A stretch of 64,000 nt of DNA from JALHNI01 sp965229305 (GTDB lineage: Bacteria > Acidobacteriota > Terriglobia > Bryobacterales > Bryobacteraceae). Shown here one piece after another: positions 41,912 to 51,070 of the stretch. A model generated the notes under the pieces. It was not told where the DNA came from and did not search any database. It saw only the letters and a program-made list of their open reading frames with translations. Each line of letters starts with the position of its first letter. The first letter of the stretch is position 1. The translations under genes were made by a program, and so were the position numbers. Location of the stretch: the NCBI GenBank assembly GCA_965229305.1, contig CBDDIZ010000029.1, forward strand, positions 141,783-205,782, written 5' to 3'.

Positions 41912-44900
41912 TTAGAACATCAACTTGAGAGCGAATTGGACGCGGCGCGGCTGACGGGCGCTGCTGATGAGGCCGATGAGCGGCGAGCCGGTGTTGCCGT
42001 TGGGATTGCCGAATTGGGCGTGGTTAAAGGCGTTAAACATTTCGGCACGGAATTGTAGTTTCATCTGTTCGGTGATGGGCACGCGGAAGTGCTTCTGGAT
42101 GCCGACATCCCAGTTTTGCAGGCCGGGTCCGTGGAGCGGCGCGCGAGCGCTGTTGCCGAAGAAGCCGGTGGCGGGAGTGGCGAAGCAGGAAGTGTTGAAG
42201 TAGAGGCCGCCGTTGTTGCGGAGGTTATCGGCGCGGCTGGCGTCGGTACCGTCGCAGGAGCGGTTGGAGAGATGCGAGATGAAGGCGCTACCGGTGGTAG
42301 CGGGCGACGTGATGTCGAAGGGCACGCCGGTCTGGAAGATGGAGATGGCCGTGAGCGTCCAGCCGCCGGCGAGGATGTCCGCAGCCGTGGGAAGACTGCT
42401 GCCGAAGGAGCGGCCTTTGCCGAAGGGGACGTCATAGATGCCACTGACGACGGCGCGGTGGCGGACGTCGAAGGAGGCGTAGCCTTTGTCGCAACGGCGG
42501 CATTGGGTGATCTGCGCGTTGGTGGAAGCGCTACCTTCCCAGGAGTCGTTGAGGGCTTTGGCCCAGGTGTACTCGACGTTCAGGTTGAGGCCGGAGACGA
42601 GGCGCATCTGGAACTTCGTGAGTAAGGCGTTGTAACTGGAGTTACCGTTGAAGTCCGCGCGGAGGAGGCTGGTGTAGTTGAGATAGGGGCGCGTGGCGGG
42701 GTCGCAGCGAAGGCCGACGGTGAGGCGGCATTGGTCAAAGTCGTAGCGGTTTTGGAGAGCGTGGCTGGAGGCGCCGAGGTAGGCGAGTTCGACCAGGGCT
42801 TTGTCGTTCAGCGAGTGCTGAACCGAGAAGTTCCACTGCTGCATGTAGGGGTCGCGGCCTTTGGGGTTGACGATGAAGGGCGCGACGTTGCGGAGGTTGG
42901 CGGCGTAGTTTTCGTTGAGGGGCGATTGGGGCTGCGGCGGAAAGATGTTCTGGCCGAGGACCCAGTTGGGCGTGGGGTTGGTGAGGTCGGTGACAAGGTC
43001 GACGGAGTCGTTAAAGGGCGGCCCGACCATGGCGAATTGGAGTTCGATGAGGCGGGTGTCGCTGTAATAGAGGCCGGCGCCGCCGCGGAAGACGGTGCGC
43101 GGGAGGAAGCGAGGCTGCCAGGCGAAGCCGAAGCGCGGCGTCCAGTTGTTGGTGTCGCGGCTGACGACGCGAGGATCGACTTGGCCGAGCGCGGCGAAGC
43201 GCAGGAGTCCGGTGGCTTCATCGAAGCCGTGAGGGATCTGGCGGGCGAAGCCTTGCGGGTTCGGAACCTGAGCGTAGAAGTAGGAGATGCCGTAGTTGAG
43301 CGTGAGATCACGGGTGACTTTCCAGGTGTCCTGGAAGTAAGGCATCACTTGGCCGAAGCGGTAGGGGAGCATGGGGAGACCACGCACGGAGCCGTTAGTG
43401 GCGTCGCCGAGGAGGAAGTCCGCGAAAGAATTGCCGGTGTTGCGATTGGGGGAGAGGCGGCCTTGCGCGTCGCGCTGGAGTTGGGTGGTGAAGGTCCGCT
43501 GGAACCCGACGGTGCCAACGGCGCCGGCGTTGGCGTTTTGCTGCCAGGTGCGGCGATAACGGATGCTGGCGCCGAATTGGAAGTTGTGGCGGCCGCGATT
43601 CCAGCTCATGCTGTCGTCCATCTGGTAGTTGTTGTCGAGGTTGCCGAGGTCGCCGCTGGCGCGGCCGAAGCCACCATACTCCTGGAAACTGACGCCTAAG
43701 ACGCCGCGCGGGTCGAGCGTGTTGCGGATGGCGTCGTTCAGGACAGGACCGAGTTGGCGGCCTTCGTTGCTGAAGAGGGCGATGTTGCGCGAGAAGCCGG
43801 CGCGCCAGGTGTTGACGAGAGAGGGCGAGAGGGTCCAGGTGTGCTGGGCCATCGCAAGTTGGGATTGGTTCGGGTAGAAGGCACCGGCGTAAGGCATCAG
43901 CGCGCCTTGCACGGCGGGCGAATCCTGCGAGACCCAATGGCCGAAGAGCGACTGACGCGTGTTGATGGCGTAATCGACGCGGATGCCGTACTGGTCATCG
44001 TCGAGCGTGTTGCGGGGGTTGCCTTCGAGATTGCGAGGACGCACAGCAACACTGGAGCCGGGCAGATAGTACTGCAGCAGACGTTTGGAGACGGCGTTGA
44101 TGCGGTTGTCGGGAATGGTCTGGTTGGGGAACGGCGTGCGGAGGCCGGTGGTGGCGTTGTAGGTGGCTGGGTCGTAGATAATCTCGGGGACTTCCTGGAA
44201 GTTGCCGGCAAACATGGCGCGCGTGGGGACATACGCGCCGGCGCTAAAGGCGGTGATTTCGCGGAGACCTTCGAAGTTGCCGAAGAACCAGAGGCGGTCT
44301 TTCTTGAGGGCGCCGCCGACAGCAAAGCCGTACTGGTTGCGCTTGAGGTCTTCGGGCGTGGCGGCGAAGTAGTTGCGGGCATCGAAGGCTTTGTTGCGGA
44401 CAAACCAGAAGGCTTGGCCATGGAGTTGGTTGGTGCCGCCCTTGGTGGTGACATTGACGAGGCCGGGGTTGGGGCCCTGATCGGGCATGAAGAAGCTTTG
44501 CTGAATCTTGAACTGGTCGACCGCGGCGACGGAGAGGCCAAGGGAGAGTTCGCCGAGACGGCCGCCGCGAACGGCGATGCCGTTGATGATGTAGCCGGTG
44601 GCGCCGCCCATGTTGCCGGCGACAATCACCTGACGGCCGGCATGTCCGGTTTGGCCAGCGACGTCGGCACGGCCCGTAGCGTCATTGGCGCCGGCGGAGA
44701 GGAGAGCAAGTTGCAGAAAGTTGCGGCCGTTGAGCGGGAGGGCGTCGACGCGGGCGGAGTCGACGACGGTGCCGATGGTGTTTGACTCGGTTTCGACAAC
44801 GATGCCGCGTTCGCCGCTGACGGTCATGACGGTGTTGACCTGGCCCACCTGCAAGGGCGCGTCGATGGTGGCCAGTTGGCCGACTTCGACGACGAATTGG

Positions 44901-45163
44901 GTGCGCTCGAACGTGTTGAAGCCGTCCTTGGTGACGCGCAGAGTGTAGGTGCCGGCGGGAATGGTGGGAAAGACGTAGCGGCCGGCGTCGTTGGATTGGG
45001 TTTCGCGGACTTGGCCGCGGGCGGTGTCGGTGAGCGAAATTGCGGCGCCGATGATGGGCGAACCGCTGGTGTCGGTGACCGTGCCGTTGAGCGCGGCGTT
45101 GCCCAGGGTGGTTTGGGAGAAGAGGGGGAGTGCGAGAGCGACGAGGCTGACAAGAAATCGCAT
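41912..45163 (-). CDS. Oar-type TonB-dependent receptor
   Basis: 1083 aa from the ATG at 45163 (the upstream GTG at 45172 adds three residues). Signal peptide MRFLVSLVALALPLFS, then a carboxypeptidase-regulatory-like beta domain (LNGTVTDTSGSPIIGA onward), a plug domain, and an outer-membrane barrel ending in the aromatic strand RRVQFALKLMF. This domain order is typical of the large acidobacterial Oar-type receptors. It imports an unknown large ligand, perhaps a sulfated glycan, as the sulfatase follows 13 nt later. Confidence 0.9.
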   Translation of the reverse strand: MRFLVSLVALALPLFSQTTLGNAALNGTVTDTSGSPIIGAAISLTDTARGQVRETQSNDAGRYVFPTIPAGTYTLRVTKDGFNTFERTQFVVEVGQLATIDAPLQVGQVNTVMTVSGERGIVVETESNTIGTVVDSARVDALPLNGRNFLQLALLSAGANDATGRADVAGQTGHAGRQVIVAGNMGGATGYIINGIAVRGGRLGELSLGLSVAAVDQFKIQQSFFMPDQGPNPGLVNVTTKGGTNQLHGQAFWFVRNKAFDARNYFAATPEDLKRNQYGFAVGGALKKDRLWFFGNFEGLREITAFSAGAYVPTRAMFAGNFQEVPEIIYDPATYNATTGLRTPFPNQTIPDNRINAVSKRLLQYYLPGSSVAVRPRNLEGNPRNTLDDDQYGIRVDYAINTRQSLFGHWVSQDSPAVQGALMPYAGAFYPNQSQLAMAQHTWTLSPSLVNTWRAGFSRNIALFSNEGRQLGPVLNDAIRNTLDPRGVLGVSFQEYGGFGRASGDLGNLDNNYQMDDSMSWNRGRHNFQFGASIRYRRTWQQNANAGAVGTVGFQRTFTTQLQRDAQGRLSPNRNTGNSFADFLLGDATNGSVRGLPMLPYRFGQVMPYFQDTWKVTRDLTLNYGISYFYAQVPNPQGFARQIPHGFDEATGLLRFAALGQVDPRVVSRDTNNWTPRFGFAWQPRFLPRTVFRGGAGLYYSDTRLIELQFAMVGPPFNDSVDLVTDLTNPTPNWVLGQNIFPPQPQSPLNENYAANLRNVAPFIVNPKGRDPYMQQWNFSVQHSLNDKALVELAYLGASSHALQNRYDFDQCRLTVGLRCDPATRPYLNYTSLLRADFNGNSSYNALLTKFQMRLVSGLNLNVEYTWAKALNDSWEGSASTNAQITQCRRCDKGYASFDVRHRAVVSGIYDVPFGKGRSFGSSLPTAADILAGGWTLTAISIFQTGVPFDITSPATTGSAFISHLSNRSCDGTDASRADNLRNNGGLYFNTSCFATPATGFFGNSARAPLHGPGLQNWDVGIQKHFRVPITEQMKLQFRAEMFNAFNHAQFGNPNGNTGSPLIGLISSARQPRRVQFALKLMF

Positions 45164-45202
45164 CCCAGTCACGGTATCAGACTCGGAGGGCGAAGTGCTT
45201 CG

Positions 45203-45241
45203 CTGATTGGTGGGCGAGCGTCGCGCTCGCCCACCAATCAG
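45203..45241. repeat. perfect 18-bp hairpin between the two receptor genes
   Basis: CTGATTGGTGGGCGAGCG at 45203-45220 pairs perfectly with 45224-45241 around a 3-nt loop. A second small palindrome (CGAAG-TG-CTTCG) lies to its left. On the minus strand no T-run follows, but on the plus strand TTTT follows. It could be a terminator, an mRNA-stabilising element or a REP-like palindrome. Confidence 0.75.
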
Positions 45242-45246
45242 GCGTT

Positions 45247-48200
45247 TTAGAACTGAGCTTTCAGGACGAGCAGCAGGTTCGGGTTCGAAGTGCCGACGTC
45301 CGAGAAGCTGCCCCGGGTGGCGGTGCCGATGCGGGCGAAGGCGCCGAGGGCGTTCGTATTGAACGAATTGTTCGGCGTGGAGAACTGCGGCTGCTTGATC
45401 GGGAAGTTATTCGCGTCGAGCCGGAGTTGCACGCGGAAACGTTCCTTGATGTCCCACCACTTGGCGAGCGAGAGCTGCGTCCAGTTGAGGCCGGGAGCTT
45501 CAAAGGTGTTGCGTCCCAGGTTCCCCGGAGTGAAGGCGGGCGGGTAAGCGAAGGAGCTCGCGTTCAGGTACGGGTTCTGCAGGTTGGTGGGGAAACGCGT
45601 GGGGCCGAGTTCCCAGTTCGCGACCTGGGCCTGCTCGTTGGTGGTGACGATGTTGGGCCGCGATTCGCCAGCGAGGTAGCGATTCGGGCTGCCGGCGAAG
45701 GCGACGGTGAAGGGCGGGCCGGACTGCAACGTCTGGGTCCAGGTGAGTTCCCAGCCGCCGATCACCTGATTGGTGAAACCGCGGCTGTTGAGCCACTTGC
45801 GACCCGTGCCGAAGGGCAACTGGTAAGTCATGACGTTGACGAAGCGATGGCGGATGTCGTAGCTGGCGCGGCCCTTCTCCAGACGGCGGTTGTAGAAGGT
45901 GATGCCGTTGTCGCCGCCTTCACCTTCCGTTTCGGTGATCGTCTTTTGCAGGGTGTAGAAGGCATTGAAGGCGAGCCCAGCCTGATAGCGCTTTTCGACG
46001 CGGACCGTACCCGAATGATACGAGTTGTGGCCGTAGTTCGAGAAGTGCTGAATGGAGCCGAATTGGGTGTACGGCTTATAGTTCTGCTGGTTCTGGAAGA
46101 TGGTGTTCAGCGTGTTGACGTCGCTCGAGACGTTGAGCGGGATGGCATTGATGTCCCAGTTGTTGGCCAGGCCGACGCCGGATTGGCCCTGATACTGTCC
46201 TTCCACGAGCCAGTTACGGGCGAACTCATACTGGAGGCCGCCGGACCAGCTCATGACGTAGGGCATGCGCATGTTGGGGTCGTACCAACTGGCCGAGCGC
46301 GTGGAGTAGTTGGTGCCGACGAAGGGCACGGAACCGTCGGGCTGCTTGACGAAGTTGATGGTGGGCGGGCCGTCGGAGAGTTTGAAGACGTGGCGGGGGT
46401 CGCCGACAGGGGCGGCCACGGTGGCGGTCGCCAGGTACTCGTTGAACATGATGCTGGTGGCCTGGGCAAAGATGTCCTGGTGGATCATGCCGAAGGAGGC
46501 ACGGAAGACCATCTTGGGGCGGAAGTTGTAGGCGAGGCCGACGCGCGGGGCGAAGTTGTTGAGGTCGCGCTTGGCGAGAGGGCTGTTGGGGTGGGTGATG
46601 GCACCCATGAGGCCGCTGATCGGGTCGCGGACGGTGGGGTCAAACTGCGCCTGCTGACCGTACTTGGTCTTGAAGGGCGACTCGTAGCTCCAGCGCAAGC
46701 CGAGGTTGAGCGTGAGGTTGCGGAGCGGCTTCCAGTCGTCCTGGAAGTAAGCCTGGTGCGACCACCAGCGAGGCAGCCAGGAGCCGAAGTCCTGGGTGAA
46801 GGTGGCGCTGGTGACGGTGCCCAGCAGGAAAGACGCGAGCGTCTGGCCGGTGTTGGGAACGAAGGGGGCATTGGTGCCGCCAAAGTTGTAAGTGCCGCCG
46901 GGGAGCGCTTGTGACGTGGCGTTGTAGCGCGTGCGGAGGAGTTCGTAGCCCATCTTCATGGTGTGCTTGCCGGAGATCTTGGAGAGGTTGTTCTGGAACA
47001 TGAAGTCCTCGCCGATGTTCTGGAAGCTGGGCAGCGCGGCCATGGTGTAGCCGATGTTGAAGAACGGGAAAGTTTCACCGGAGACGTTCGGAATGCCAAG
47101 TTGCTTCGCCCAGTCGCCACCCTTGGTGAAGGCGGTTTCGTAGCGGGCGCGACGGTTGAAGCCGGCGCGGAACTCATTGCTCATCGTGGGGCTCAGGATG
47201 AGCATGTCCGAGAAGGCGAGGTTGACGTGGTCAACCGGGGCGGGCTGACGGTTCGGGTCAAGCTCGATCCAGGCGAACTGTTCCTGGCGGTCGCCTTTGT
47301 CGGCGCGGTGGCGGGCTTGAGAGTAGCGGCCGAAGATCTTGTGGTTGGAGGTGAACTGATGATCGATCTTGGCGTCCCAGCGGGTGCGCTTGATCTTCTT
47401 GATGTTGTTCACGACCTGGTTTTCGATGGGACCGGTGGCAGTGGCCACGCCGGGCTGGTTGGGCGCGGAGAAGGGCTTCCGGTCAATGAACTTTTGGACG
47501 GCGGGGTCGATCAGGCTTTTGGGAATGACGTTGCCGGGGAACGGGTCGCGTTCGAAGCTGGTGCCGACGGCCCGCGTGGTGTAGGGGTTGTAGATCGGCA
47601 GGGGCGCGGGCGAGCGCTGTCCGCCGAAGGAAAAGTCGCCGCCCCACATCTCAGGAGTGGGGACCGTGTTGCGGATGCCGGAGGTGCCGGCGTTCTCGAG
47701 GTGGCGTTCCCAGCCGGCGAGCCAGAAGGTCTTGTTGCGGCCGTTGTAGATTTTGGGGATCACGACGGGGCCGGTGAACAGGAACGAGGTCTCGTGATAG
47801 GAGAAGGGGTTGGTGCGCGCGGGCTGCTCGAGATAGGTGCGATGGATCATCGCCTTGTTGATGTAGCGGTCCTCGCCAGAGCCGTGGAACTCGTTGCCGC
47901 CCGACTTGAAGACGACCGACATCAGGCCGCCGGCGGAGTGGCCAAACTCGGCGGGGGTACCGGTGGTGTAGACCTTCACTTCCTGGAAGGCGTCCTGGGT
48001 GGTGGAGATCTGTTCGTTGGTGCCGCCGACGATGCCGATGCCGGGCTCCTTGCCGTTGACGCCGTCCATCGTGTAGCCCATCGCACCGGGGCGCTGGCCG
48101 AGAATGTGGAAGCCGTTAATGGCACTGGCGCCGGGGTAGTAGAACAGGGCGCGGATCGCGCGTTTTTGCGGGACAGGAATCTTGAGAAGGACGTCCCCCG

Positions 48201-48600
48201 AGAGAACCTGGCCGGACGCAGACGTTTCTGTTTCGAGCAGAGCAGCGGCGCTATCCACCTGAACACTTTCGGTGACGGCGCCGACTTCGAGGGCGACATC
48301 CAGGCGAGGAGTTTCGCCGGTTCGCAGTTGGATGCCTTCACGGACGTGCCGTTTGAAGCCCGTGGCTTCGACAGTAAGCCGGTAATTTCCCGGGGCCAGG
48401 TACGGCACGTTATAGGTGCCTTCGGCGGTGGTGATCGTCTCCGAAACGAACGACGTTTCGATGTTGACGACGGTCACTTTGGCGCCGGGAATGATGGAAC
48501 CTGAGCTATCGGCGACGCGACCCACCATGGTGGCGGTGCCGGCGGCTTGGCCCCATAACAGGGCGGTCGAGAGAATCGCAATGAGCGGGAGTCGGAACAT
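45247..48600 (-). CDS. second Oar-type TonB-dependent receptor
   Basis: 1117 aa. Signal peptide MFRLPLIAILSTALLWGQ, carboxypeptidase-regulatory-like domain (VGRVADSSGSIIPGAKVTVV), plug with TMDGVNGKEP-like TonB-receptor features, and a barrel ending SNPNLLLVLKAQF. AAGGGG ribosome-binding site before the ATG. It shares its architecture with the next receptor downstream but little close sequence identity. The cargo is unknown. The 130-nt gap upstream holds the divergent promoter of the methyltransferase-like gene. Confidence 0.9.
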   Translation of the reverse strand: MFRLPLIAILSTALLWGQAAGTATMVGRVADSSGSIIPGAKVTVVNIETSFVSETITTAEGTYNVPYLAPGNYRLTVEATGFKRHVREGIQLRTGETPRLDVALEVGAVTESVQVDSAAALLETETSASGQVLSGDVLLKIPVPQKRAIRALFYYPGASAINGFHILGQRPGAMGYTMDGVNGKEPGIGIVGGTNEQISTTQDAFQEVKVYTTGTPAEFGHSAGGLMSVVFKSGGNEFHGSGEDRYINKAMIHRTYLEQPARTNPFSYHETSFLFTGPVVIPKIYNGRNKTFWLAGWERHLENAGTSGIRNTVPTPEMWGGDFSFGGQRSPAPLPIYNPYTTRAVGTSFERDPFPGNVIPKSLIDPAVQKFIDRKPFSAPNQPGVATATGPIENQVVNNIKKIKRTRWDAKIDHQFTSNHKIFGRYSQARHRADKGDRQEQFAWIELDPNRQPAPVDHVNLAFSDMLILSPTMSNEFRAGFNRRARYETAFTKGGDWAKQLGIPNVSGETFPFFNIGYTMAALPSFQNIGEDFMFQNNLSKISGKHTMKMGYELLRTRYNATSQALPGGTYNFGGTNAPFVPNTGQTLASFLLGTVTSATFTQDFGSWLPRWWSHQAYFQDDWKPLRNLTLNLGLRWSYESPFKTKYGQQAQFDPTVRDPISGLMGAITHPNSPLAKRDLNNFAPRVGLAYNFRPKMVFRASFGMIHQDIFAQATSIMFNEYLATATVAAPVGDPRHVFKLSDGPPTINFVKQPDGSVPFVGTNYSTRSASWYDPNMRMPYVMSWSGGLQYEFARNWLVEGQYQGQSGVGLANNWDINAIPLNVSSDVNTLNTIFQNQQNYKPYTQFGSIQHFSNYGHNSYHSGTVRVEKRYQAGLAFNAFYTLQKTITETEGEGGDNGITFYNRRLEKGRASYDIRHRFVNVMTYQLPFGTGRKWLNSRGFTNQVIGGWELTWTQTLQSGPPFTVAFAGSPNRYLAGESRPNIVTTNEQAQVANWELGPTRFPTNLQNPYLNASSFAYPPAFTPGNLGRNTFEAPGLNWTQLSLAKWWDIKERFRVQLRLDANNFPIKQPQFSTPNNSFNTNALGAFARIGTATRGSFSDVGTSNPNLLLVLKAQF

Positions 48601-48692
48601 GGATACCCCTTAGAGAGACAGTGGTGGGGCATAACCTATCACAGCCAAGTGACAGAAACAAGGAGGGAAATAACTTTCCTTCATGTATTCGT

Positions 48693-48721
48693 TTGCATGT
48701 TTAACTATAGCTAAGTATTAT
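48693..48721 (+). promoter_or_regulatory. promoter of the ICMT-like gene
   Basis: TTGCAT (48693-48698), a 17-nt spacer and TATTAT (48716-48721). The -35 is the same TTGCAT as in the ilv promoter. The -10 ends 9 nt before an ATG at 48731, so the mRNA would have almost no leader. This supports 48731, not 48796, as the true start. Confidence 0.6.
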
Positions 48722-48730
48722 GTGAACACC

Positions 48731-49308
48731 ATGATTATCGACCAAATCGTAATGGCGCTCCTGACGGGGCTGGCGGTGGTGGGTGGATATCATCGATGGC
48801 GGTCCACCACGGGGAACGGCTGGACCGGGCCCAGGAAGGTTGGGGGCTTCTGATCGGGATCCGCCTAGCGGGGTTAACGCTATTCGGGGCCATCGCTGCC
48901 TGGGTGTGGGAGCCCCGTTGGTTCGGCGGGTGGAGGCTTCACGTCCCGGAGGTGGTGGCGTGGGGCGGCGTGGCTTTACTCGCGGGATCGGTGCTTTGGT
49001 TGGGATGGATGTTCGGAGCGTTAGGCCGCAACCTGACCGATACGGTGGTTACCCGGCAAGCGGCGACGCTGGTGCGGACGGGGCCGTACGCGTGGGTCCG
49101 AAACCCGATGTACATCGGCTTGCTGGGGTTGGCGGTCGGGTTGGGGCTCGCCACGCAGGTTTGGTTGTTCCCGCTCGGCGGAGTGCTGGTCTTTACGCTG
49201 CTGGCGATCCGGACGCGGACGGAAGAGCAGTTTCTGTTGGCGCGTTTCCCAGACGACTACGGCCAATACATGCGTGAGGTGAACAGGTTCATCCCGCGGC
49301 CGCGATGA
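48731..49308 (+). pseudogene. isoprenylcysteine carboxylmethyltransferase-like membrane protein, frameshifted near its N-terminus
   Basis: The ATG at 48731 starts MIIDQIVMALLTGLAVVGG..YHRWRSTTG, a membrane helix, but that frame stops at 48853. The rest of the protein is in the -1 frame (GERLDRAQEGWGLLIGIRL onward) to 49308; one additional G in the GGGG run at 48811-48814 would join them. The C-terminal half has the ICMT/PEMT pattern GPYAWVRNPMYIG and EEQFLLARFPDDYGQYM. If the frameshift is real, an ATG at 48796 could give a shortened protein. The substrate is unknown; these proteins methylate membrane-bound or small molecules. It overlaps the convergent RidA-like gene by 20 nt. Confidence 0.65.
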
Positions 49309-49642
49309 CTTCGATCTCGATGAGCGCGTCGCGATCGAGCCGGCTGACTTCGACGGTGGTTTTGGCCGGGCGATGCGGAAAGCGCACGGCGTAGATCTCG
49401 TTCATGGCCGGGAGTTGGGTAAAGTCCGTGAGGAAGATATTCACCTTGGCGACGCGGCTGAGCGAGGAGCCGGCGGCAGCGAGGATCGCTTCCAGGTTGT
49501 CGATGGCGCGCGCGGTCTGTTCGCGGATGCCTCCGGGAACCAAGCCGAGTTGGCCGGAGACGAAGATGAGGTCGCCGAGGCGCACGGCCTGCGAGTAAGT
49601 GCCGTTATTCGGGGGAAGCGAGGGGACTTCGATCGCGTGCAT
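49289..49642 (-). CDS. RidA-family (YjgF/YER057c/UK114) protein, non-archetypal
   Basis: 117 aa from the ATG at 49642; a TAAGAT hexamer ends 8 nt before it, suggesting a leaderless transcript and arguing against the ATG at 49660. The fold is RidA-like (SGQLGLVPGG, IEIEVIAAAG at the end). The Arg that is essential for imine deamination in RidA (PARS/T) is Lys94 here (RPAKTTVEV), so it belongs to a RidA subfamily without that activity or with another one. Confidence 0.85.
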   Translation of the reverse strand: MHAIEVPSLPPNNGTYSQAVRLGDLIFVSGQLGLVPGGIREQTARAIDNLEAILAAAGSSLSRVAKVNIFLTDFTQLPAMNEIYAVRFPHRPAKTTVEVSRLDRDALIEIEVIAAAG

Positions 49643-49691
49643 CGAGGGGCATCTTAACATCCGTGGGCTGGTTGCACTTCGTACACGGGGT

Positions 49692-50636
49692 ATGACCCTG
49701 GAAGCGAAAGCACAAGAGTTTATTGACGCCGCGGCAGCCGAGGGTGGCCCGCCGATCTACACGCTGACCCCGGATGAGGCGCGGCAGGTGCTGGAGAAGG
49801 CCCAGGCGGATGTCACCGATGCGTTTCCAGCCGACGTGCGTGACCTCAGCCTCCCGGCCGGACCCGCGGGTCGGGTGGACGTGCGGATCGTGAAGCCCAC
49901 AGGCTCGCTGACGAATCTGCCAGTGATCGTCTACTTCCATGGCGGGGGCTGGATTCTGGGGAGCGCGCGGACGCACGACCGGCTGGTGCGCGAACTGGCG
50001 GTGAGCACGAACGCGGCGGTAGTGTTTGTGAAGTACACGCCCTCACCGGAGGCGCGCTATCCGATACCGCTCGAAGAGTGCTACGCGGCGACGGCGTACG
50101 TCGCCGAGCATGGCGACGAGTTGGGCGTGGACGGGAGTCAGTTGGTGGTGGCGGGCGACAGCGTCGGCGGGAATATGGCCGCCGTGGTGGCGATGCTGGC
50201 CAAGGAACGGGGCGGCCCGACGATCGCGTTTCAGTTGCTGTTTTACCCGGTGACTGACGCGGCGATGAACACGGCGTCCTACGCGCAGTTCGCCGACGGT
50301 CCGTGGCTCACCAAGCCGGCGATGGAGTGGTTCTGGAAGGCGTATGCCCCGGACGTGGAGAGCCGGCTGAATGTGACGGCCTCGCCGTTGCGGGCATCCG
50401 CTGAGCAACTCACCGGACTGCCTCCCGCGCTGATCATCACGGCCGAGAACGACGTGCTACGCGACGAAGGCGAAGCCTATGCGGCGAAGCTGATTGAAGC
50501 AGGAGTGACGGTGACGGCCATTCGCTTCCTCGGCACGATCCATGACTTCGTGATGCTGAACAACCTGGCGGAATCAAACGCCGCACGCGGAGCCATGGAT
50601 CTGGCGGTGGAGAAGCTGACGGCCGTGTTTGCTTAA
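49692..50636 (+). CDS. HSL-type alpha/beta hydrolase (esterase/lipase)
   Basis: 314 aa from the ATG at 49692. Hormone-sensitive-lipase family: oxyanion motif HGGGWILG, nucleophile motif GDSVGGN, Asp in ENDVLRDEGE and His in GTIHDF. It probably hydrolyses esters of short or medium acids; cytoplasmic, no signal peptide. Its stop overlaps by 4 nt the end of the convergent 143-aa gene. Confidence 0.9.
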   Translation: MTLEAKAQEFIDAAAAEGGPPIYTLTPDEARQVLEKAQADVTDAFPADVRDLSLPAGPAGRVDVRIVKPTGSLTNLPVIVYFHGGGWILGSARTHDRLVRELAVSTNAAVVFVKYTPSPEARYPIPLEECYAATAYVAEHGDELGVDGSQLVVAGDSVGGNMAAVVAMLAKERGGPTIAFQLLFYPVTDAAMNTASYAQFADGPWLTKPAMEWFWKAYAPDVESRLNVTASPLRASAEQLTGLPPALIITAENDVLRDEGEAYAAKLIEAGVTVTAIRFLGTIHDFVMLNNLAESNAARGAMDLAVEKLTAVFA

Positions 50637-51064
50637 GCGGACTGCGCGAGCCGGAGGTCGTCTTCGATCTCGTAGACTTTGTCTTCGAGGTTCTTCGTCG
50701 GTGCTCCGGCCGCCTTGGCGGCTTCAAGCTTGGTCTTCGCGCTATCGAGCTTCTTGGTGAGCGCGGCGATCTTGGGGTCCACCTTCACGGCAGGGACGGC
50801 GGCCTTTGGGGCGGCTCCGGCGGCATTTTTCGCGGGCGCCTTGCCCTTGGTGGCAGGGCGCTTAGCGCCGGCTTTGTAGCGGAAGGCGGTGATGGCCGGA
50901 GGCGGCGTGAGGGCCTTGCCGAAGTCAGACTTGTATTCTTCGGCAAGGTGCGCAGCTTCGGTCAGCAGTTCGCGAAAGCGTTGTTCAATCGCCTGCTTCG
51001 CGTTGGCGCGCAGGTCCTGGCCTTGCTGCTTCCAGCGCAGGTATTCGTTAATCGGGTCACTCAT
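50633..51064 (-). CDS. hypothetical Ala/Lys-rich protein
   Basis: 143 aa. The N-terminus is helical and acidic (INEYLRWKQQGQDLRANAKQ), the centre is a low-complexity Ala/Lys/Pro stretch (KRPATKGKAPAKNAAG) and the C-terminus is a predicted coiled coil (LTKKLDSAKTKLEAAKAA) ending in a short acidic segment. The Ala/Lys-rich part resembles histone-H1-like tails and may bind nucleic acid (inference). No known family. Confidence 0.6.
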   Translation of the reverse strand: MSDPINEYLRWKQQGQDLRANAKQAIEQRFRELLTEAAHLAEEYKSDFGKALTPPPAITAFRYKAGAKRPATKGKAPAKNAAGAAPKAAVPAVKVDPKIAALTKKLDSAKTKLEAAKAAGAPTKNLEDKVYEIEDDLRLAQSA

Positions 51065-51070
51065 CGAACT

